64,000 bases of DNA, taken from NCBI GenBank assembly GCA_016188575.1, contig JACPHN010000084.1, forward strand, positions 1-64,000. The letters are read 5' to 3'. A model generated the notes under the pieces. The model was not told the origin of the DNA, ran no database searches, and saw only the letters and a list, made by a program, of their open reading frames with translations. Within the stretch, counting starts at the first letter, position 1, and the number at the start of each line of letters is the position of its first letter. The translations under genes and the position numbers were made by a program. Shown here piece by piece: positions 18,416 to 25,532 of this stretch. The stretch is from Candidatus Schekmanbacteria bacterium (lineage in GTDB: Bacteria; CSSED10-310; JACPHN01).

Positions 18416-20776
18416 ATGACGGAATCGACGACAGAACCCGCGAGCAACCGGAGGTTGCCGAGCGGTGCGGAGCAGGCCCACGAGACGGATGTGCAGCGGC
18501 TGCGGCGGGGAATCCACCGCGACCCGCACGCGATTCTCGGCCCCCATTGGTGCGACGAGGGCGTGGTCGTACGCCTGTGGTATCCCGAGGCGACTACGGC
18601 GTCCCTGCTCTGGGGCGACGACCAACCGCGCCCGATGAATGTGTTGCATTCCGACGGGCTGTTTTCGGCGCTGGTGGAAGGCGCCCACGAGCTGCCCCCC
18701 TATGCCTTCGAGATCACCTTGGCGGGAAGTGCGTCGCGCCGGTTCGCTGACCCATATCGCTTCAAGAACATCCTCGGCGAGCTCGATATCCACCTTGCGC
18801 AGGAGGGCAGGCACGAGCTCCTCTATGAGCGGCTCGGCGCGCACGTGTGCGCGCTCGAGGGGGTCCCTGGCGTGGCCTTTGCCGTATGGGCCCCGGAGGC
18901 GCTTGGCGTGGCGGTCATGGGTAGCTTCAATGGCTGGGAGGGGCTACGCCATCCGATGCGCTGCCCGTACACGACAGGAATCTGGGAGCTGTTCATCCCG
19001 GGTTTGGATGCGGGTGCGTACTACAAGTACGAAATCGTGACGCACCGCGGCTTTGTCACGCGGAAAATGGACCCCTACTGCCAGAGCGCCGAGGAGCCGC
19101 CGGGGACCGCCTCGATCGTTTACCAATCGCGGTACAACTTCGCGGACGCGCCGTGGATGGCGCGCCGGGAAAGCACGGATATCCTCCGCGCGCCGGTCTC
19201 GATCTACGAGGTGCACCTCGGGTCGTGGCAGCGCCAGGCCGGTGAGGACGCGGCGAAGGTGAGCTATCGAGAGCTCGCCCCGCGGCTCGCGGACTACGTC
19301 GCCGACCTGGGGTTCACCCACGTCGAGCTCATGCCCGTCATGGAGCATCCCTATGGCGGTTCGTGGGGTTATCAGGTGAGCGCGTATTTCGCGCCGACCG
19401 CGCGGTATGGGCAGCCGGACGATCTGCGGTATTTCATCGACCACCTCCACCAGCGCGGCATCGGGGTTCTGCTCGACTGGGTGCCCGCGCACTTTCCAAA
19501 AGACGCGTTCGCACTGGGGCGGTTCGACGGAACGGCGCTGTACGAGCACCTCGATCCGCGGCAGGGCGAGCACCCCGACTGGGGAACGTACGTGTATAAC
19601 TATGGGCGCAGCGAAGTGCGGAACTTCCTGTTCGCCAATGGCCTGTACTGGCTGAAGGAATTTCATGCCGACGGCCTCCGACTTGACGCCGTAGCTTCCA
19701 TGCTCTGCCTGGACTACAGCCGGCCCGCGGGAGAGTGGGTACCCAACCGCTTCGGCGGCCGGGAGAACCTGGACGCCGTCGCTTTTGTGCGGCAACTCAA
19801 CGAAATCGCCCACGCGCGCTTCCCCGGCGTGATGATGGTCGCCGAGGAGTCCACGACGTGGCCAGGGGTGAGCCGACCACTCTACGTCGGCGGGCTGGGT
19901 TTCGGTTTCAAGTGGAACATGGGGTGGATGAACGATACGCTCAAGTACTTCTCGATGGACCCCGTCTACCGGCGCCACTACCATGACAAGCTCACGTTTG
20001 GGCTGATGTATGCCTGGAGCGAGAACTTCATTCTGCCCCTGTCGCACGACGAAGTCGTGCACGGCAAGCGATCGCTGATCGGGAAGATGCCGGGCCCGGC
20101 GGCCTACAAGTATGCGAATCTGCGCGCGCTCCTCGCCTACATGTGGGCGCATCCCGGCAAGAAGCTGTTGTTCATGGGCGGTGAGATTGCGCAGTGGCGA
20201 GAGTGGAATCACGACGGGGTGCTCGATTGGGAGCTCCTGAACGACCCCGATCATCGGGGCGTGCAGCAGCTCGTGCGCGATCTGAATCGGGTTTACCGGC
20301 AGGAGCGGGCGCTGTGGGAGGCGGATGTGTCTCCGAGTGGTTTTCGCTGGATCGATTGCCACGACATGGATTTCAACGCTCTGGCGTTCTTGCGGATCGC
20401 GCCGTCGACAGGGGAGCAGCTCATGTGCGTTTGTAATTTTTCGCCGGTCGTGCGGCACCGCTACCGAGTCGGGGTGCCGCATCCGGGGTTCTATGCCGAG
20501 ATCTTGAATTCGGATGCCGCGGTGTATGGAGGGACGAACACCGGAAATCGCGGCGGAGTTGTGGCGGCGAGCGCCCCGGCGCACGGGCATCCCTACTCGG
20601 TAGAGGTCGTCTTACCGCCGCTGGCGGTGTGCTGGTTTCGCGTTCCGCCGGCGCCGGAGCCAATCTCGGTCACGTTGTCGACGGCAGCGGCGGCGGCGGT
20701 GGGGGCGGGTAATGGACACGGCGCAGCAGCGGGAGCGCGCGTTGGCGAAGGGGAAACAGTGCGCGGCGCGGTTTGA
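18416..20776 (+). CDS. glgB: 1,4-alpha-glucan branching enzyme
   Basis: GlgB makes alpha-1,6 branches in glycogen in the cytoplasm. At 786 residues it has the long form: two N-terminal beta modules (LRRGIHRDPHAILGPH; FAVWAPEALGVAVMGSFNGW), the GH13 barrel with nucleophile Asp in GLRLDAVASM, acid/base Glu in VAEESTTWPG, and LPLSHDEVVHGKRS. The last 40 residues are a Gly/Ala-rich tail not typical of the family. ATG 18416 follows a strong AGGAGG. No other glycogen gene lies in the window. Confidence 0.95.
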   Translation: MTESTTEPASNRRLPSGAEQAHETDVQRLRRGIHRDPHAILGPHWCDEGVVVRLWYPEATTASLLWGDDQPRPMNVLHSDGLFSALVEGAHELPPYAFEITLAGSASRRFADPYRFKNILGELDIHLAQEGRHELLYERLGAHVCALEGVPGVAFAVWAPEALGVAVMGSFNGWEGLRHPMRCPYTTGIWELFIPGLDAGAYYKYEIVTHRGFVTRKMDPYCQSAEEPPGTASIVYQSRYNFADAPWMARRESTDILRAPVSIYEVHLGSWQRQAGEDAAKVSYRELAPRLADYVADLGFTHVELMPVMEHPYGGSWGYQVSAYFAPTARYGQPDDLRYFIDHLHQRGIGVLLDWVPAHFPKDAFALGRFDGTALYEHLDPRQGEHPDWGTYVYNYGRSEVRNFLFANGLYWLKEFHADGLRLDAVASMLCLDYSRPAGEWVPNRFGGRENLDAVAFVRQLNEIAHARFPGVMMVAEESTTWPGVSRPLYVGGLGFGFKWNMGWMNDTLKYFSMDPVYRRHYHDKLTFGLMYAWSENFILPLSHDEVVHGKRSLIGKMPGPAAYKYANLRALLAYMWAHPGKKLLFMGGEIAQWREWNHDGVLDWELLNDPDHRGVQQLVRDLNRVYRQERALWEADVSPSGFRWIDCHDMDFNALAFLRIAPSTGEQLMCVCNFSPVVRHRYRVGVPHPGFYAEILNSDAAVYGGTNTGNRGGVVAASAPAHGHPYSVEVVLPPLAVCWFRVPPAPEPISVTLSTAAAAAVGAGNGHGAAAGARVGEGETVRGAV

Positions 20777-20813
20777 CAGGGAAGACGCGCGGGCGGCCTC
20801 GATAGCGCCTGGG

Positions 20814-20863
20814 TCGCGATCCGACCTGGCGGGGCGGCGGCGCCGGCCCGCGGTCGGACGCGA
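20814..20863. terminator. bidirectional hairpin between glgB and the ALDH gene
   Basis: A 12-bp stem with a single bulge pairs 20814-20826 with 20852-20863, with further GC pairing inside. It lies between convergent genes. Confidence 0.5.
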
Positions 20864-20879
20864 GCGCTTACTGCCGGGG

Positions 20880-22424
20880 CTACGCCGGAGCTCCGAAGGT
20901 GATGCCCTGTGCCAGCGGCAGCTCCATGGACCAGTTGACGGTGTTCGTTTGCCGCCTCATGTACGCCTTCCACGAATCCGACCCGGACTCTCGGCCGCCA
21001 CCGGTTTCCTTCTCACCACCAAAGGCGCCGCCAATCTCGGCGCCTGACGTGCCGATGTTGACATTGGCGATACCGCAATCCGACCCACCGGCCGAGAGAA
21101 ACTCCTCCGCCTGGCGCATGCTTTCCGTAAAAATCGCGCTTGACAGGCCTTGCGGCACGTCGTTGTGCAGGTGCAACGCCTGCGGGAAGTCGGTGTAGGT
21201 GAGAATGTAGAGAATCGGCGCAAAGGTCTCGGTCTTGACAATCTCGGTCTGTGCCGGCATGCGTACGATGGTGGGCTCGACGAACTGCGCTCCTAGGTCC
21301 GCGCGCCGCCGGCCGCCACAGAGCACTTCGCCGCCCTGCGCCCGCGCCTGATCCAGCGCTGTGAACATGTCATCGACCGCTTCCTGCGTGACCAGCGGTC
21401 CCATCAGGGTGGCGGCGTCGAGCGGGTCACCGATACGCACCTGTCTATAGGAGCGCACCAGGCGCTCGGTCAGCTCGCCGGCGACGCTCTGGTGGACGAT
21501 GAGGCGGCGCGTGGAGGTGCAGCGCTGGCCGGCAGTGCCGACGGCGCCGAAGAGAATGGCGCGCGTCGCCAGATCGAGGTTTGCGTTTTCGGTCACCACA
21601 ATGGCGTTGTTGCCGCCCAGCTCGAGGATGGAACGTCCGAACCTGCGCGCCACGGTGGCGGCAACGTGCTCGCCGACCGCGGTCGAGCCAGTGAACGACA
21701 CCAGCGGCAAACGCCGATCAGTCAGCATGCGCTCGCCGACACTGCGGCCGGGGCCGATCACCAGGTTGAAGATGGCAAGGAGCCCATGGTCAGCCATGAC
21801 GCGATTGGCGACGTGCTGGACGGCGACCGCGCACAGCGGCGTGGGGCCTGCCGGCTTCCACAGCACGGGATCGCCGCACACCGCCGCGAGCGCGGCATTC
21901 CACGCCCATACGGCGACGGGAAAGTTGAACGCCGTGATGACGCCGACCACGCCGAGGGGGTGCCACTGTTCCATCATGCGGTGCGCCGCCCGCTCTGAAC
22001 CCATCGTGAGGCCGTAGAGCTGCCGCGACAGACCGACGGCGAAGTCGCAGATATCGATCATCTCCTGAACTTCTCCGTGACCTTCTGCGCGGATCTTCCC
22101 CATTTCCAGGGCGACGAGGTCGCCGAGTGGCTCTTTCAGCTCTCGGAGGGCATTGCCGAGATCGCGGACGACCTCCCCGCGCTTGGGAGCGGGGACTCGG
22201 CGCCAGCTCTGAAACGCTTCAACCGCCGCCGACACGACTTGCTCGTACGTCTCGGGTCCCGCTTGGACGACCTTGGCGAGAGGCTCACCCGTGGTGGGAT
22301 TCGACGAGGTAAGGAGAGCTCCGTGCGGATCCTCGAGCCAGCGGCCGGCTCCCAGGCAGGCCCCCGGGTTCAACTCCGAGAGCTGTAGTTTTTCGAGCAC
22401 GGCGGCGGATCGCGGCGTCGACAT
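20880..22424 (-). CDS. ALDH7-type aldehyde dehydrogenase (aminoadipate-semialdehyde dehydrogenase-like)
   Basis: This 514-residue NAD(P)+-dependent aldehyde dehydrogenase resembles the ALDH7 group (antiquitin, L-aminoadipate-semialdehyde dehydrogenase of lysine breakdown). Visible are ITAFNFPVAVWAWN, SFTGSTAVGEHVA, catalytic Glu in ELGGNNAIVV, nucleophile Cys in GTAGQRCTSTRR, and IGGAFGGEKETGGGRESGSD near the end. ATG 22424 has GAGGTGA upstream. A short GC hairpin (22464-22478) sits in the leader. No other lysine gene is adjacent, so the substrate is not certain. Confidence 0.9.
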   Translation of the reverse strand: MSTPRSAAVLEKLQLSELNPGACLGAGRWLEDPHGALLTSSNPTTGEPLAKVVQAGPETYEQVVSAAVEAFQSWRRVPAPKRGEVVRDLGNALRELKEPLGDLVALEMGKIRAEGHGEVQEMIDICDFAVGLSRQLYGLTMGSERAAHRMMEQWHPLGVVGVITAFNFPVAVWAWNAALAAVCGDPVLWKPAGPTPLCAVAVQHVANRVMADHGLLAIFNLVIGPGRSVGERMLTDRRLPLVSFTGSTAVGEHVAATVARRFGRSILELGGNNAIVVTENANLDLATRAILFGAVGTAGQRCTSTRRLIVHQSVAGELTERLVRSYRQVRIGDPLDAATLMGPLVTQEAVDDMFTALDQARAQGGEVLCGGRRRADLGAQFVEPTIVRMPAQTEIVKTETFAPILYILTYTDFPQALHLHNDVPQGLSSAIFTESMRQAEEFLSAGGSDCGIANVNIGTSGAEIGGAFGGEKETGGGRESGSDSWKAYMRRQTNTVNWSMELPLAQGITFGAPA

Positions 22425-22806
22425 GGCGGCTCACCTCATGAGCTGGCGATAGGAGAAGCCCGGAGGCCGGGCGCACAGGATGACGGCATCTCACGATATC
22501 GCAAGTGGCGCGGCGGGGCAAGCCGCTGACGCGTCCTGAATCTACCGCCAGTTCGACTACAAGCTGCGCGGAAGGCGCATCACGAGGACCCGCTACTTCC
22601 CCCCCCCCGCACGCGGGGGGGGGAGGGGGCGGAGAGGGGCGCTGCCACGTTGACATCGAACAGGCGGTGGATCCTGGCGGATTGAAAGTGGGTCAGCTTT
22701 CAGCAGCACTCGCGAACGTCGAGGTCAGGGGGCAGGGCTGCTTGCCGAGCGGGTCGTGGCGGCGGCTCGGTGCGTAGCTTATCATGTCCGTGAGGAGGCT
22801 GGGGCC
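22425..22806. other. intergenic region holding a MITE-like repeat
   Basis: This gap separates the ALDH gene from the divergent truncated antiporter gene. It contains the full repeat copy at 22535-22677; the rest shows no gene. Confidence 0.5.
22535..22677. repeat. ~140-bp MITE-like repeat, copy 1 (complete)
   Basis: The ends are imperfect inverted repeats: left CCTGAATCTACCGCCAGTTC, and the reverse complement of the right end CCAGGATCCACCGCCTGTTC, matching at about 18 of 22 positions overall. The centre is a large C-tract/G-tract hairpin. Length is 143 bp; there is no open frame. Confidence 0.65.
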
Positions 22807-23382
22807 ATGGACATCCTGACGTCGCATCACGTCACTCTGGTGTTTCTCTCCGTGGGAATTCTGCTCGGCACGGCGCGAATACTGGGAGAGGTGGCGCAGC
22901 GCCTGCGTCAACCCGCAGTAGTGGGCGAGCTTGTCGCGGGAGCGCTGCTCGGTCCGACCGTCCTCGGCAGCGTCGCACCTCAGCTCTGTGCGTCTCTCTT
23001 CCCCGCTCAGGGCCCGGTCGCAATTGCCCTCGACACCTTGGCGACCCTGTCGATTGTTCTGTTCATGCTGGTCGCGGGCATGGAGGTAGACTTGTCGACG
23101 GTCTGGCGGCTGGGGAGAACCGGCTTCAAGGTAGGCGTAGCCAGCGTGCTCATTCCCTTTGCGGTCGGGTTCGCGGTGGCCCGACTGCTGCCGCGCGCGC
23201 TCGGGCGACAGACAGACGCCGACCCATTGGTATTTGCCCTGTTTCTGGCCACCGCCCTGGCCATCACGGCGCTGCCTGTCATCGCGAAGACGCTGATGGA
23301 CATGGACCTGTATCGTAGCGACCTGGGGATGGTGGTCGTCAGCGCCGCGATCTTCAACGACCTCGTGGGGTGGCGCTGGTGA
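22807..23382 (+). pseudogene. truncated CPA2-type Na+/H+ (K+/H+) antiporter
   Basis: The 191-residue product starts as a normal monovalent cation:proton antiporter-2 (LGEVAQRLRQPAVVGELVAG, GLLLGPT-like ALLGPTVLG, FMLVAGMEVDL, ITALPVIAKTLMDMDL) with about six helices. It stops right after AAIFNDLVGW, where normal proteins continue for at least 200 more residues. The sequence behind the stop holds no antiporter sequence in any frame before the next gene. The start is good (GAGGAGG ahead of ATG 22807). It is most likely a remnant left by a deletion. Confidence 0.75.
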
Positions 23383-23472
23383 AGAGCGCCGCCGCGGGTC
23401 CTGCGTCATCTTGAGCCGCGAACGCTCTATGTTCGCGGGAGGCGCGGCACCAGCACCGCGCGCTGTCGGGCG

Positions 23473-24246
23473 CTACTCGGACCCATCGACAATGCCATCG
23501 ATCACACAGCACACGCCAAGATGCCTTGCTCGGCCGCGAGCCGCGGGACCAATCCAGTGGCCGGCGACCGCGGCAAGGGAATCCATCCTCGGCACCCTGG
23601 ACAACAGCGTCGCTCGGCGCTTGGCACGTTCGACGTCAGTCTCGCCGACTCCCCAGGAGATCTCGACAACGAGGTAGCGCAGCGCTCCGGACTGTCGGTC
23701 CAATCCCTGCAGCACCAGGTCAGCGCGGAGGATCTCGTCGGCTTCCGTCGCTGCCAACAGGCCGTGATCAACGGCATCTTCCAGGATCTTGTCCAGATCC
23801 CGCGTTTTCCGTGGCGAGCGGAGCAAGGCGCGAAAGAAGCTGCCCGGATTCTCGCGGTACCGCGCTTCGAGGCCCCAGCCTTTCAGCGTGCCGACATCGC
23901 CCTCTACCCGTTCAAGCCGCGAGTCAAGCTTGTCGACCTTCCTGCCGAGCTCGTCCGTCTTCTCCTCCAGCCTGTCCGTCTTCTGTTCGAGCCTGTCCGT
24001 CTTCTCTTCGAGCCTGACAGTCCTCGCGTCGAGCCTGCCGACCTTCTTGCCGAGCTCGACCATTTGCCCCCCAAGCTCGTCAGCCATCCCCCCCAGCTCG
24101 TCGACCTTCTCTTCGAGCCGTTCGACGGATGCCGGCAGCGCCAGCAGCTCGTCCGTAAGGATGAGGCGGCGAAGCTCTTCTTTCCATTCGGGCATGGTCT
24201 TGAGAAGCTGGACCAGATCCCGAAACTCGGACACTGTGAAGGGCAT
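23473..24246 (-). CDS. coiled-coil protein with PD-(D/E)XK nuclease-like C-terminus
   Basis: The 257-residue protein has three parts. Residues 1-40 are a helical cap (EFRDLVQLLKTMPEWKEELR). Residues 40-125 form a coiled coil built from near-identical seven-residue steps (RLEEKTDRLEQKTDRLEEKT). The rest resembles the DUF3782/PD-(D/E)XK-like family seen in many bacteria, with ADLVLQG and YLVVEISWG as the probable catalytic Asp and Glu-x-Ser strands. A TACAAT -10-like box lies at 24272-24267 on the same strand. The role is unknown; the repeat DNA makes copy-number change likely. Confidence 0.7.
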   Translation of the reverse strand: MPFTVSEFRDLVQLLKTMPEWKEELRRLILTDELLALPASVERLEEKVDELGGMADELGGQMVELGKKVGRLDARTVRLEEKTDRLEQKTDRLEEKTDELGRKVDKLDSRLERVEGDVGTLKGWGLEARYRENPGSFFRALLRSPRKTRDLDKILEDAVDHGLLAATEADEILRADLVLQGLDRQSGALRYLVVEISWGVGETDVERAKRRATLLSRVPRMDSLAAVAGHWIGPAARGRARHLGVCCVIDGIVDGSE

Positions 24247-24307
24247 GCGCGGGTTCCTTTTTTCTTATTGTACCGTCCTTTCGCGTGGCCTGCACGGCGG
24301 CCGCGGA

Positions 24308-24445
24308 TCCCGAACCCACCGCCTGTTCGACTGCAAGCTGTGCGAAAAGCGCATCGCGCCCCCCCCATCTCACCTCTCCCCGCAAGCAGGGGAGGGACGG
24401 AGGGGGGCGCTGTCGCCCCGACGCACTACAGGTGGTGGCTCCAGG
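24308..24445. repeat. ~140-bp MITE-like repeat, copy 2 (complete)
   Basis: It starts CCGAACCCACCGCCTGTTCG and ends ACAGGTGGTGGCTCCAGG, matching the two ends of copy 1. The inner motif CTGCAAGCTGTGCG...GCGCATC is shared with copies 1 and 3. The central hairpin is CTCCCCGC/GCAGGGGAG. Length is 138 bp, between two minus-strand genes. Confidence 0.65.
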
Positions 24446-24483
24446 GCGTCGCCGCGCCGGCCCGCGGCAACGAAATGCGGTCC

Positions 24484-25521
24484 CTACTGTCCGCCGACGG
24501 AAGAGGCGACTGCGAGCAGCTCGGGATACGGGACGTTACCGAGCAGGGTCAGCGCGGTGCCGCGCTGGCTCCAGCTCAGCACGGTGAAGGTCCCGAGAAA
24601 ACGAAGCACGCCCCGGCGCTCGCCGCCGAGGTCGACGCCGAGGCCCGCGCCACGGCGCGTGTCGAGGCCGACGTCCCGGGACTCGGTCAGCGATAGCCAG
24701 CGCGCGCCCTGATCCATCAACACCGCGACCATCGGCAAGCAGTGCCGCCCGCGAATGAGCTTGTTCACGCGGTGGCCTGCGGGGAGTTGGCCCGGCAGCA
24801 GAATTTCGAAATTCATTTCCTTCTGCAGCTCCTCGCGGGGAACCTCCGGGTCGCGAAGATCCCACTCGAACACCACGGCGTTGGCCGGGAACGAGAACGT
24901 CAGCTCCTCCTCACCGACCGGGGCCCCAAACTTGAGATCGCGGAAGGACATGGCGTACCAGGGGCGTTCCTCGGCCTTGCCCAGGCGAACGGCGAGCGGC
25001 AGCGAGGTTACCGCGTCGAGCCAGGATTCGTAGGGCAGTAGCGTGCCCACCGCTACCGGCGTCGCCACCCAGTGAACGCTCGCCCGTCCCGCTTTCGTTT
25101 CCTCCTCGCGCTGTGAGAAGGCGTAGTTTCTCAACGACCACCGCGTGTTCTCCGCGAACGCCTCCTCCAGACTCTCCGGCGACGGCGCCGGTGCGCCGGT
25201 GACACGCACGCCGACCAGCTCGCGCGGCCACCACAGGGTCACGGTCTGGCCATCGTATAGAAAAAGGTCGCCGCGCTGAGCGTCCGGCTCCCGGACCTCC
25301 GCCCGCATCTTCCCCACCGCGCGGTACGCCACATCACTGATCAGTTTCACCGTGTCCGCGCCGGCAAACGCGCCTTCCTCGACAAGCACGCCGCGGTAGC
25401 TCGGGATCGCCAGGTAGCTTTCCGTCATGCGTTCCGCGATGACCCCGGCGTAGATCCCCGAGCACGACAGCGCCAGAATGCAGGCCCCGGCAATCACCGG
25501 CGCCACAAAGATCCTCTTCAT
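24484..25521 (-). CDS. LolA/RseB-like exported protein
   Basis: The 345-residue protein begins with a signal sequence (MKRIFVAPVIAGACILALSC); ALSC is a poor lipobox, so secretion or lipidation are both possible. The mature part, with GDLFLYDGQTVTLWWP, AVTSLPLAVRLG and MSFRDLKFG, looks like the half-barrel fold of LolA/RseB proteins that bind lipid. A C-terminal 80-residue region resembles RseB/MucB-type additions (GTALTLLGNVPYPELLAVASS). ATG 25521 follows TAGGAG; it lies at the end of the radical SAM gene and is part of that operon. An outer-membrane lipid role is inference. Confidence 0.65.
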   Translation of the reverse strand: MKRIFVAPVIAGACILALSCSGIYAGVIAERMTESYLAIPSYRGVLVEEGAFAGADTVKLISDVAYRAVGKMRAEVREPDAQRGDLFLYDGQTVTLWWPRELVGVRVTGAPAPSPESLEEAFAENTRWSLRNYAFSQREEETKAGRASVHWVATPVAVGTLLPYESWLDAVTSLPLAVRLGKAEERPWYAMSFRDLKFGAPVGEEELTFSFPANAVVFEWDLRDPEVPREELQKEMNFEILLPGQLPAGHRVNKLIRGRHCLPMVAVLMDQGARWLSLTESRDVGLDTRRGAGLGVDLGGERRGVLRFLGTFTVLSWSQRGTALTLLGNVPYPELLAVASSVGGQ

Positions 25522-25532
25522 GAATCGAGCTC

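Noticed and set aside
18944-20590. 548-codon minus-strand frame inside glgB
   Set aside because: It lies wholly within a clear branching enzyme gene and its composition is that of an antisense shadow.
23376-23390. TGA at the end of the truncated antiporter as another selenocysteine codon
   Set aside because: The sequence after it does not continue the antiporter family in this frame, and no Cys or Sec position is known there.
23521-24696. Plus-strand frame rich in LLFEPVRLLFEP repeats
   Set aside because: It is the antisense reading of the RLEEKTD coiled-coil repeats on the minus strand.
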